From Perkinsus olseni (taxonomy: Eukaryota > Perkinsozoa > Perkinsida > Perkinsidae), in the NCBI GenBank assembly GCA_013115135.1, contig JABANP010000295.1, forward strand, positions 1-64,000: a DNA stretch of 64,000 bases, given 5' to 3'. Of this stretch, positions 36,501 to 47,179 are shown piece after piece. The first letter of the stretch is position 1; each line of letters begins with the position of its first letter. Both the position numbers and the translations under genes were made by a program. A model generated the notes under the pieces. That model was not told where the DNA came from and ran no database searches. It saw only the letters and a list, made by a program, of their open reading frames with translations.

Positions 36501-37281
36501 GAGGAAAGCTCCTATTAGAATCAGTCGTTTTGTAAGCTAGCTGATGAGCATCATCAACATCGTCATTATCAGCATGGTCGATGGACGACAACAACCAAGA
36601 CAGCGTTGACGATAGGTACCAAGACTTGGTGAAGTGATGGAGCAGATGCAGACTAATATGGTGGATGAACAAGCATACCCCAATGTCTGCCCAGCTAGGA
36701 ATAGTAATAACAACAACAAGAGCATGGATAGGGAGAGGAGGCATTAGCATCCACTCCTCCTCAGCTGTGGCCGCCTCGGGGAGAACAGCCTATGCATCTG
36801 CTAGTGTCCGTGGAGCGACTGGAGGAAAACGAGGGTGAGGCAGGGTAGTCAGGCAGTCGTTGATGTTCCACTGGCTGCTGCTATTCTTAGAGGCAGCTTG
36901 TCACCCGGCCGTAGTGCCTTTCAAAGCTTGGGTAGTGCTGCAAATTGGGGAGGTGAGAGCCCGAGAGGAGGTAGAGGGATGCCTGCTACAGCAGGCAGCA
37001 AGGATAAGCTCATAGTAGGTCACCACTCTCACAATACTTACTATGAGTATCATCATAACTCAGGTATGTGTATTGGGTGGTATAACTCTTGCGGAGATTC
37101 GTCAAGCGTAAGTTGTGGATGATGACTGCTGCTGCAGTTTGGTGATGTCCACACTCCCAGGTTTGATCTATCTGATGAGTTTGGCGTAGATGTTATAGCT
37201 GGTGGTAGTGCTATATTCACCGCTAAGAGGTTGGTAGAGGCTCTAGTCAGCAATGACTCTGAGCCGGAGGAAGATGTATAG
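33567..37281 (+). CDS. Sec1/Munc18 (SM) family vesicle-fusion protein
   Basis: Cytosolic regulator that clasps syntaxin and SNARE bundles. Landmarks align in order with Munc18: DYDAVYLVQPTPDSIDYIVR then DFKDVDDGD (34.25-34.4 kb); FRPKYRSAFVYCTSPIPKRM; VNRCGALVDFFQDYVCFDER; IRYQAGTRSGFPKIIAEKLM. Next are WARYRHMHIAEV-like KYRHMHIAEVSSIIQQDIQE, KLKKYYKPQGQHLLLT and VEQALATGVDDDGHAI. The end is RISRFVPRLGEVMEQMQTNM, VCVLGGITLAEIRQAFDLSD, then VDVIAGGSAIFTAKRLVEAL, stop 37279-37281. The N-terminal 60 residues are tentative; I start at ATG 33567 (MLPSPPSSEFSLTDLSKNHI), whose helix fits the family start. Its natural partner type, a syntaxin, is encoded at 3.6-5.1 kb. Confidence 0.83.
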
Positions 37282-37816
37282 AAGACCAAGAAGAAGAGGA
37301 CTGTGTCACCACAGCAGTAATCCTCATCATCATTTCCGCCCATTTATATACGCTATCTCAGATGTTCCTCAAACGCTGGTACATTCACGAGTTGTGGATT
37401 TGGCCACCTTTCGGGGCGGATGTATACTTACAACCCGCACCAGCTGCAGCGGCGGCGGCGGCGGTAGTATGACCGTTAACATTGATGAGAGAAGTTACCT
37501 ACCTCTTCTACTACTACTACTACTACTCGAATTCACCACTGGCTTCTCGAGATGCTAGTCTTGTGTTATACTAGTTGGTCGTGGACAGCGTCCTCTGATT
37601 CTACACTCAAGCCATCATCGTAGTACGTAGCCTCCTCCTCGATAAGGGGCTATACTCAATACCTTCGTTCTGAGCTCAAGCTGATATCACCGCTGAGAAG
37701 AGGGATAGTGATGAGGGGATGTACGGTGGCAGGCTGACGTAGATGATAACAACAATGACGTGCGCTAAGATGCCCAGTCATATCGATTAAGCTTGTTTTC
37801 CTCTGCTTGTCAACAC
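37282..37816 (+). other. Intergenic region between the SM and AVL9-MORN genes
   Basis: The first 40 bases continue Lys/Arg-coding sequence after the SM stop, probably 3' untranslated. A short frame overlaps (37253-37558) with a CGG run and ACT repeats. No domain, RNA or GC decamer was seen. It must contain the SM terminator and the promoter of the next gene. Confidence 0.4.
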
Positions 37817-40800
37817 ATGTTTAAGAAATTGAAGAATTCTGTACAGCGACGGTTCGATAAGGACGAGTCTTCTGATGGCTCCTCATCAGGTAGGGCCTGA
37901 AGACAGTAGGGATAGTAGCAAGACTCTCAGGCTCATCATCATCACCCTCAAGGCTAGCTGTAGATGATATGAATCCCCTCCTCCATTCAACCAGCTTTGG
38001 TGGTCGTGGTGAAGGTAGGCATGTTGGTAATAGCCAAGAGTTGTTACCAAGAACTCAGGCCCCCTTAGTAGCAGTCCTACCATCTACGAGATCGGTAGTG
38101 ATGATGATGATGACCTCACCTCTACTGTAGAAGATGATCAAGGGTGATGATGATGTTATGTATGACATCGGTGGTTGCATTGTTGACTGCAGATACGCTA
38201 TGGTTAGAGCATTGATAGAGGGCGGGCGTGGTGGGGGGTCATCAGCCAATGCACGGAGTATTGTCTATGCTAATGGTCATAAAGGGAAGCATCATCGACA
38301 TAAGAGAAGAGAAGGAGGCATAGATACCACCACTGCATCATCAATGGTGAGCATCATCATTAGTCGTATTATGATAATCTAAGAAGGCTATCATCACCTC
38401 AGTCGGCGGCCTCTTCATCATCCACCACCGAGGCTTGTCTCTACGACCCAACAGCTCATGGCAATGCTATATGTGCTGTTGCGGTAGGTGCAGCTGCCTC
38501 TATTACGCGCTTCCCTGCATTACTACTGTTGTTGTTGTCATCATAATCGTCATCATTCAGGTTGTGAACTTCCATCACTACCACGGTCCATGTATAGAGT
38601 ATGTCTATGCTCCTGAGTTGAGCGAAGATGATTGTAAGTGGTCGTCAGGGTGTGCCTTCTGTTTCTACTCGGAGTAGACTACTCCCCAGTGGGGTTGTTC
38701 TCACTAGGTATCCTTCTTAGGCGCCTCCCTGGTTGAATTCAGCGATAACTCTGCCAATCGGATAGTAGCCTTATCAAGTTACCCTAGTGTTGACTCCTAT
38801 GCACCAATCAAATATGATGCCACCCCATCATCCCTTAAGACTGATCTGGCATCAGTATTGCCATGGATTCCCATGCTTGCCTTACCAGATGGTGCTCATA
38901 GTAACAAGTAAGTAGTGAAAGATAGATCCCCGGTTCGAATCCCTGTACGTTTACTCTATTATCCATTAGGCCTGATTACGTGTACATGATCCTCCCTACC
39001 CATTGTGGAGGTAATACCATACACTACATCCTAATGATGATGTTGATGGTGATCAGAGCTAATGTTCGGAGTATCCATATACTATCGTGTACCTGCTAGT
39101 CGATTGATACATAAAGATAAGGATGTAACAAGAGGATACGTCCAGGTGATAATGATGATGCTCTCCGACTAGTATCACCAGTGTACATGAGCGTGTTACT
39201 CAGAAAGCGGTAGTGGTCCTATCTAAAGTACCATTCTTCGGCAACCTCCTCCAGAGGGTAGAGTGTATAATAGTATCATATTTCCAAGTACGTCGTCATT
39301 GATTACTAACAATGGATGCTGTTCATCTATTCATAATCAGCAAATGGACTTTGGAGATGTAGCGATACTACAGACGATGGTAAAGCAGCTCGATAGGACT
39401 ACTCAATGGCAGAATATGAGTAATCAGTGTATCATCATCATCAGGGTACACTATCGGTAGGTCCGTATGAGCTGCATAGAGGCATTGATGTTGTCTCACT
39501 TATCCGAGCATTGGATGATAAACTCTGGTGGATTGTTAAGGTGAGCTACTTCACCATACTCTCCGTACCATCCCATCCCAGCATCATCGTCATCTGACCA
39601 CCCCTCAGGCTGTGATGCTAGAGCGAAGAGTTATTGTATACTCATCCAAGGCTAGAGTGGCGTCCAGTACCGTCTTAGCTATATTAGCATGCCTACCGCC
39701 TGGTCAGAACTATCTAGGCTTCAATAGGTGATACTACTTGAATGAGCATCCATGCGTTAATGTCATGATGATTATTGATCTGCAGTCCCGGGTTTGGGGC
39801 TCCCTCCTATACACTGAAGCGGCATGGTCTACCCTTATGCTTATTTAATGGGAGATGCCCGCTTTACACCTACGTCTCCTTGGAGCTCATGGACGACCTT
39901 TATCAGGTGAGCATGCTAGACCATTAAATCCATCATCCTTATTACTACTACTATTCAGTGCCGAGGCTTCCTTATTGGTACAAGTAATTCCTTGTTATTG
40001 TCTCATCGTAGCCTCCAAGCTGACATCATCGTGGACATGGACAAGAGGACTGTGGTGTAATACCAATACGATAGTGGTAGTAGTATACTCATACCTATCA
40101 TTCCTATTCAGTACCAACAAGATAGGTGGGGTGGATGCTGGGAAGGAGCTTATGAAGTACCTGAAACTGGATAAAGATGAGAAGAAGTTAATGAAGACTC
40201 TTCATGGCTTAACAGACGATGTCCATCGACTCATCCATACTTCGAGGCGTACACGACGACGTCATCACAAAGCATCAGGGATCATCCATTACCCAACCGC
40301 AGGGTCCCCCTCCTCCTCGTCGCCGTCCTCGTCGTCGTCGAGTATTCTCGGTAGCTACGTTCATGCGAGGAGTAATGTTAGAGATAACATCATGACCGAT
40401 ATCAACTTACAGTCGAGTGGGCCTGGTCAAGAGGATGATGACGATGATGTTGTATCAAATAAGGGCACTACTACTGGTGAAGACTATGATCATCTACTAA
40501 TACCCCTATCACTTGAGCCACCTATTGGTGTTGAAGAGGATGATGAGATGACTGATGATGATAGTGATGATGATAATGATGATAGTGATTCATCGGAGAG
40601 GGTAGGCCATCATACTACTACTGCACAATACTGATTATTTCCTGTTACTGCTACAGCCTAACGAGGGGTCAGCAGCAGCAGGCATTGAGGATAGCAGCTC
40701 AGCTAAGCTTGGATCAGGTGGGCTACTGGGCTATGGTAGACTCGGAGGGACTCTGTTGTTGTTGCTGGTCAGGCGAGGATGTACCTGACGAGACGTCTGC

Positions 40801-42844
40801 AATCACTAAGGCTACGGATAATATAATAAGTACGCATTGTTGTTGGTGTGGTTGTTGACGACTACACAGACCCCTTGTAGGTGTTATACAAAAGTATTGG
40901 TTGGGTTGGCTACAGATCCAGGCCTCGAGGATACGCAGTAACTCACAGTCCACGAATACCTTTGCTGATAGATGGAGGCAAACTAGCAACTACGCCAAGT
41001 GGCGGTCGACTCAGGTATCATCTCCCTACCAGGTGGTGGTGGTGTTTATATTGTGTTCAGCATTTATCAGAAGGAACAGCTATACTAGCCTCTGCCACTG
41101 GAGAGCCTCCACAGAGCGGTAAATCATCATCCAAGGTAAGGCCCTCCCCTCCTACTACTACTCATACTACTGGTAGGGTCGTCGTCTCCTAAAGAGACAT
41201 ACGAGTAGTGGGGAAGGGTATGCTACCTGGGATAATGGTGACGAGGTGAGCAGCAGCATCACTACAGACCATCAGTAGCCTCTGATGTCAGTATGTTGGT
41301 CAATGGCTACATGGTAAACGACATGGTCGTGGGAAGTACATCTGCCCATCACACAATATCATGTAAACAACAGCAACAGCATCATCGGCAGCAGCAGCAG
41401 CATGGTCGTTGCTTTGTGTAAGATGCGTCATTATTCAGTTATGATGGTAATTGGTGTAATGACTTGCGTAATGGTTGGGGTGAACTAGTGTGTGAAGATG
41501 GAGGGTATGTGTATGATGGTGAATGGAAGGATGATAAAAGAGAGGGCAATGGGAGGTAGTAGTAGTACCACATCCGCCACCACCACCACCACCATCGTCA
41601 CTATGTCATAGGAGCGCTCATAAGGCGACTGGAGAGAAGTACAGCGGGCATTTCTCTAATAACCGTTATGATGGGTATGGATGCTTAGTTGATAAGGATC
41701 GGAACGTTTATGAAGGAGAATTCAGTAATAACAACAATATAACAACAACTATGCCTACTAGAGAATAGTGTATCAGGGAATGGTATGAAGGAGGGTGTTG
41801 GACGATTCACCGATCCTGAGGGTAACATCTATATTGGGGAATATCATTGCAATAAACGATGTGGCAATGGTCAACTACGGTGAGTCATGATGATGATGTT
41901 CATAACGCCACTCTACATGAACATGTCTCAGTACTTCCCCTAGTAATCCATCCTCCAGAGTATATGTTGGTGAGTTTAAGGATGACCTACCCAATGGGAG
42001 TGGTACTTGTGTATATCTTAATAAGTAACTTCGAACTCCGTGTTATCATTACCATCATCATGTTGTATAAGATACGAATATGAAGGCTCATGGGTGGCCG
42101 GCCAGAGGACAGGCAGTGGTACTCTAACCTGCGTGGATGAGGGTGTAATAACAACAACACTCGTCATTATTAACATCACTTCAATACCACACCAAGAGCG
42201 TTGTTCCCGTTGTTATCGCGTGTCCTAGTGCAGGTGGTCATCGAGGCAGAGTGGTTGAGTGGTCGTTGCTGTAATGCTACAGGCCAGAGCGTCCAAATTA
42301 AATATACCAAACTTGGTTATACGTAAGTGACGATGATGATTGTGCCATTGATCTGTGATGATGATGATGAACAGATATGCTGGTATGTTGGATGATAAAG
42401 GATATGCTACTGGACATGGTATACTGAAAGGCCCTGATGGGTATATGTATGATGGACACTTCAAACAGGTTAGCAACGTCAACATCAGCAGCAGCAGCAG
42501 CAGTAGCAGCGGTAGCGTATTGGGTATACTATTGTCAGGGTGTACGAGATGGTCATGGTCTAGAAATACGCAATGGTGTTACCACTAATGCAACATGGTG
42601 TAGTGGAGGGAAGATAATCAATGAGGGAACAAGAAGACCTGATGACGACGACGACGACGTGCTGCCTGTGATCAAGATCCCAGATGTTGTTACTGACCTA
42701 TCCGATACCTTCCCACCACCACCTACCCCTCGTACATCTAACGAGGTCAATGAAGAGGGCACGACTGGAGGTGTACACTCACCACCAATCCAAGCAGAAG
42801 AAGAAACCTTACCTAGTTTACCAACCGCTCCTGATGCAGCCTAG
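37817..42844 (+). CDS. AVL9: AVL9-type DENN protein apparently fused to C-terminal MORN repeats
   Basis: ATG 37817 begins MFKKLKNSVQRRFDKDESSD. AVL9/DENN landmarks follow: VVNFHHYHGPCIEYVYAPEL, WIPMLALPDGAH, LFGVSIYYRVPASRLIHKDK, DVTRGYVQVSVTR and VVLSKVPFFGNLLQ. Then come KAVMLERRVIVYSSKARVAS, HGLPLCLFNGRCPLYTYVSL, VGGVDAGKELMKYLKLDKDE and an Asp-rich insert (40.4-40.6 kb). After YWLGWLQIQASRIRSN and HLSEGTAILASATG the frame runs, through two phase-0 splices, into SGEGYATWDNGDEYVGQWLH and about eight MORN repeats (YDGNWCNDLRNGWG, YDGEWKDDKREGNG, YEGSWVAGQRTGSG, YDGHFKQGVRDGHG). An acidic/Pro-rich tail reaches stop 42842-42844. No start codon suits a separate MORN gene. AVL9 acts in late secretion; MORN repeats bind membranes and scaffolds. 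Confidence 0.75.
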
Positions 42845-43005
42845 TTTTATAATGTATCATCCTCTATGTGATATCTTTACTATTATGATGCTGTTGAGTA
42901 ATTTATATAACGGGCAACACAAATAACAAGCGGTGAGAAAATCTACCTACGACGATCCATGATGTCTACGACAGCTGCAATGATGATCATCTACTCCATC
43001 AACAC

Positions 43006-43722
43006 TCAAACCACAACAACGCGACTGCTGCCATTCGGCTGGCCACCCACCAACAGCGGTTGTTGTTGTTGATTGTAGTCCACCAGCATATACTTGTTGT
43101 CTCGACGAACCTCTCTAGCTGCATCAGCGGCTACTGATACGAACCATATACGAATGATAGACAGGACGACTAGGAATCCTGTTACAGCAATCCATGATAC
43201 ATTCTTTATTGATATTCCAAGGTCCTCGCTCGGATGGCCAGTGATCTCAGGCAGATCCTCATAGTAGATGTAGTTGGTAGAGGCGACCACAGCTGATATG
43301 TTAGGGTACACATAGACACAGGCTAAGGCAATGATAGCAATGATACTCAGACCATCGAACACTGAATATGTCTTGACCATCCAAGGACTACGGCAGGCTA
43401 GACCAATAAGACCGACAAGTGCACCCAGGGCGATGAAGGCCAACATCACATAGTATGCTGTATGGACCTGTTCGATGGTTGATGTTGATATTCTACTCCT
43501 CAGCTGTTGTCTAAAGTCTTGGGTGAGCTGAGATACCTGTGTATGGGTAAGGGTATACTCATCACAATGGATATCAAAGGCAAGAGCAGATTGGAATAGC
43601 ATCATATTTGGTACAATAGCCATACCAACACATACGATAATTTCGACAATAGTAGTGAGGAAAGTACCCCAACGCGCTGGTAGGCAGCACAGGAATGATG
43701 TATCACGACCGCAGAACCCCAT
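43006..43722 (-). CDS. Four-helix membrane protein, intronless
   Basis: A single uninterrupted exon of 238 residues from ATG 43722 (MGFCGRDTSFLCCLPARWGT) to stop 43006. The four membrane helices are near VEIIVCVGMAIVPNMML, AYYVMLAFIALGALVGLIGL, LSIIAIIALACVYVYPNI and AVTGFLVVLSIIRIWFVSV. A soluble loop with Cys and many Gln/Thr lies between helices 1 and 2. The tail is Gln/Gly-rich. The layout resembles tetraspan or MARVEL-like proteins, and Cys-Cys-Leu-Pro near the N-terminus could be acylated. I do not recognise the family. It is one of very few genes here without introns, and is divergent from BCKDHA. Confidence 0.75.
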   Translation of the reverse strand: MGFCGRDTSFLCCLPARWGTFLTTIVEIIVCVGMAIVPNMMLFQSALAFDIHCDEYTLTHTQVSQLTQDFRQQLRSRISTSTIEQVHTAYYVMLAFIALGALVGLIGLACRSPWMVKTYSVFDGLSIIAIIALACVYVYPNISAVVASTNYIYYEDLPEITGHPSEDLGISIKNVSWIAVTGFLVVLSIIRIWFVSVAADAAREVRRDNKYMLVDYNQQQQPLLVGGQPNGSSRVVVV

Positions 43723-43864
43723 GCTAAAAAGAAAAATCCGATGGACGGCAGCAGTAGACGACGAAGGTGACATAGAAGCGTTGAGATATTTCAAGATTCA
43801 GCAAGACCTCAAGCCTGGCCTGTATTACAGCTTTTCCCCAGGTTTTCCCATCCTTGTTTGTTAA

Positions 43865-45656
43865 ATGTTGTTGTTAAGTAGGCAGGTGGCTGCTGCACAT
43901 CGTCGTGCTGCTTCGTGTCGTGGTCTATCATGTATCAAGTCTGCATCATCACGTGGTGTATCAACAAGAGAGAGTATGACTCAGACTCTGGGTAGGGTTG
44001 GGGAACCTCTGTTCGCTGGTACAAGGACGACTGAGGTAGTAGAGGCAAGCATTGATAAGGATGATGATGTATTGGTAGTGGAGCAATGACCTCAAGTTTG
44101 TGACTCATGTGGAACCCTTCCCTGTATTCCGGAGATTAGACGAGAACAGTGTGTTAATGACAGCAGATGGCAGCCTACCATTCAGTAATGACGAGGCACT
44201 TCATATATTGGATATTATGATACGGGTCCTGCCATGGGGTCCTATTACTACTACTACATCATCATACTTTAGGTCAATGCATACGACCAGGTCCTCTACG
44301 ATGTTCAGCGTCAGGGTAGGATATCATTCTATATGACGAATTATGGTGAGGAGGCCACACAACTCGGTAGGGGGGCTACTCGTTTATCCACGACAGTAGC
44401 GGCTACTGTCTATTAGGAGTAGCTGCTGCTCTAAAGTTCCAGGATATGGTATGGCCTCAGTATAGGGAACTAGGTGTCTTCCTTTATCGTGGTTTTACTA
44501 CACAACAAGTAATACAATCAGCGTCTATCAACTCCATCATCGGTATACAGGTCACTGATCAATGTATGAGTACTATGTATGATCAGGGTAAGGGTAGACA
44601 GATGCCTGTCCACTACTGCTATCCAGAGGTAGTCATCATCATAACTCCTCATTACCTGATCACCACCCTTACAGGGTAACATCCAGGCAGTATCATCACC
44701 ATTAGGAGTTAACATACCCCATGCATCTGGAGCTGGATACAGTTTTAAATTGGAGTAATACGATCCAACCTACCCACCACCATTCCACCGTTCCTAATCC
44801 CTCCAGTGGTGCTGATCGATGTGCTGTTACCTTCTTCGGGGACGGTGCAGCATCTGAGGGGGACTTTGCCACTGCTATCAACTTTGCCAGTGTGATGAAG
44901 AGTCAGGCCATCTTCGTATGTCGCAATAATGGATATGCCATCAGTAAGGTGGTGGTGGTCTGCTCATAGTACTGATGTATCATTATTATTGGCAGGTACT
45001 CCTGTATCGGAGCAGTATGCTGGTGATGGTATAGCAATACGTGGTGTAGCTTATGGACTACCAAGCCTAAGAGTTGATGGTAATGATGTTATTGCTGTAT
45101 ACGAGGCAACTAAACAGGCGCGAGAGATCACTCTGGGTAAGCACCTCCCACGGGACAAGGGAGTGGTAGTTCTCCCCTTAAGGTGGTGAAGGGCCGGTAC
45201 TACTGGAGCTCATGACGTATCGTAGGGGTCATCATTCTACATCTGATGATTCATCCAGGTGCTACTCATGTTTATGGTAATACCAGAGATGGGTAGTTGT
45301 TAGATACAGAGCTGATGCTGAAGTGAAGGGATGGGTATCGGATGGTGTAGACCCTATCAGCAGGTCCATAACAACAACAACAAGTACTATTGTGAATTGG
45401 ATTATTAAGGTTCCGCAATCTCCTCATTAAGATGGACCTCATCACCGAGGATGAGTTCCTTAATCGCGGTAAAAAGTACCGCGCAGAGGTCCTGGACTGC
45501 TTGAAGGTAGTAGCAGGCAGGTCTGACTAGGAGCAGCAGCAGCAGTAGCTGATGCTCCCTTGTCGTTAGACTTCGGCTAAACACAAGAGGGCACCCATCA
45601 TAGACATGTTCAATGATGTTTATGATGATATGCCGTGGCATCTCCGAGAACAGTAG
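43865..45656 (+). CDS. BCKDHA: Branched-chain 2-oxoacid dehydrogenase E1 alpha subunit
   Basis: Mitochondrial thiamine-diphosphate enzyme that decarboxylates the oxoacids of Leu, Ile and Val. [20 protein letters not shown] at 43865 is a plausible mitochondrial presequence. Then come [34 protein letters not shown] with [10 protein letters not shown], and [20 protein letters not shown]. These are followed by [30 protein letters not shown] (the thiamine-diphosphate motif), [46 protein letters not shown] and [14 protein letters not shown] (phospho-Ser loop region). The end is [16 protein letters not shown], stop 45654-45656. YMTNYGEE and [10 protein letters not shown] distinguish it from pyruvate dehydrogenase. 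About nine short introns. Confidence 0.95.
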
Positions 45657-45982
45657 GGAGTCATAGCAGTTGCTGTTGTAGTCCAACTCCGTAGTATCAT
45701 CAGATACGATGATCTCAAAGCCCACATCGATAGGAATACCACAGCGTAATAGTGAGTGGATAGTAGTTTCCATCATGATACTCGTAGATACAACCTCAGT
45801 CTATATCAGCAACAACCCTGATTAGTAGATATTATTATCTAGTTTTTGAAGGCATGTTTGGCAGTTAGAATCAGCAGTAACAGCAGCAGCTGTTTCGTGT
45901 ATGTATTGTCGAGTTCATAGGCGCCAGTGCTCTACACTTGCTTCCCTCTGCAGTTGCTCTCTTCCTTCTTCTTCCCGGCACC
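45657..45982. other. Intergenic region between BCKDHA and COQ5
   Basis: 326 bp with short CAG/CAA repeats and the pyrimidine-rich stretch TCTCTTCCTTCTTCTTCCC just before the COQ5 start, which could be an untranslated leader or splice-acceptor tract. No gene or RNA was seen. Confidence 0.4.
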
Positions 45983-47079
45983 ATGGCGAGTACTGCCTTC
46001 TCCTGTCTCCGTTTTTGCTGGGTGGTAGCTCTCCTCGTGCCCCTGGCCCTGGTCCTACTCAACGTCATACTTGACCAGTCATTTGATAGGACTGCCGGGC
46101 AGCAGCAGAAGGTAGCCGATGGTAGTCGACAGGCTTTCGGTTCCGGCAAGATGTTCGATCGTATTGCTCAGTACTACGATATGGGCAACAGGTGAGGTCA
46201 CTGATGCCACCTTCGAGTCACCTCCATTTCCTGCCCCTCAGAGCCATGTCCCTCGGACTTGATCAGAGTTGGCGTAAGGCTATGTTGGAGTCCCTTCACT
46301 TGACGTCTGATGACAAGTTGCTTGACCTGGCCACAGGCACCGGTGATGTCGCTATCATGGCGGCTCATATGGGCAACCTTACTCATGTCAGGGGTATTGA
46401 CCCCAGTATTGGTGAGCTCTCCTACTAACCTCTAAATCCTGATTTATGTATCTCCTGTTCTTAGGTATGATATCGGTTGGTAAAGAGAAGATAGTCTCGG
46501 AGCATCTCGATGATAGAGTGTCCCTTGAGGTTGGTGATGCCCAGAACTTGACAACTGTTTCTGATGAGTCAATCGACAAGATCACCATGTCTTTTGGTAT
46601 CCGTAACGTTCCAGACAGAGCCAAGTAAGTTCTACCACCACCACCCCCAACAGCTGTCTTCGTGGCATCATCAAGTGTATTCCTTCAGAGCCCTTCGAGA
46701 GATGAGTAGAGTATTGGTATCAAGCCCGGATAGTCGTGTTGGTATACTAGAGTTTACTGCTCCTACTGGTACCATACTTGCCCCTATTGCTAAGTATTTC
46801 GTTCGCTATGTGGTACCTATCCTTGGTGGTGTTGTATCTGGCAACATGGACGAGTAACACTCCCCTCCTGCTCAGTCTTCTTGCACTCTGTGGGTCTGTA
46901 GGTACCGGTATCTAGAGAAGTCCATTTTCGAGTTTCCTTCCCCAGAGGAGTTCACCAAGCTAATGAATGCTAATGGTTTGAAGGTCACCGAAGTGAAGCA
47001 CTTTGTATCGGGTGTGGTGCAGCTGTACGTAGCACAAAAGGCAGTGGTAGAACCTGCAGGACAGCAAGGAGAACATTAA
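45983..47079 (+). CDS. COQ5: UbiE/COQ5-family C-methyltransferase (ubiquinone or menaquinone pathway)
   Basis: SAM-dependent methyltransferase acting on the prenylated quinone ring. From ATG 45983 an N-terminal hydrophobic helix (FCWVVALLVPLALVLLNVIL) precedes the domain. Family motifs: FDRIAQYYDMGNRAMSLGLD then QSWRK; LLDLATGTGDVAIMAA (SAM motif I); VSLEVGDAQNLTTVSDESID; ITMSFGIRNVPDRAKALREM; and RVGILEFTAP. FEFPSPEEFTKLMNANGLKV is near the end, at stop 47077-47079. Five exons with introns of about 50 nt. The GIRNV phrase and YDMGN...MSLGLD identify the family. Whether the product makes ubiquinone (mitochondrial) or another quinone cannot be told; the leader looks more like an anchor than a classic presequence. 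Confidence 0.9.
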
Positions 47080-47179
47080 TGATTACTACAACAAGAATGG
47101 ATGATTATTAATATCGTGTTGTATCGACGACGCCGTTTCCTATCACATGTGGATACATTACCGAGTTAGTCATCATCAT

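Noticed and set aside
38929..38948. tRNA B-box-like GGTTCGAATCC
   Set aside because: The flanking bases do not form a T-stem and no A-box or acceptor stem is found upstream; it also lies within AVL9 exon/intron sequence.
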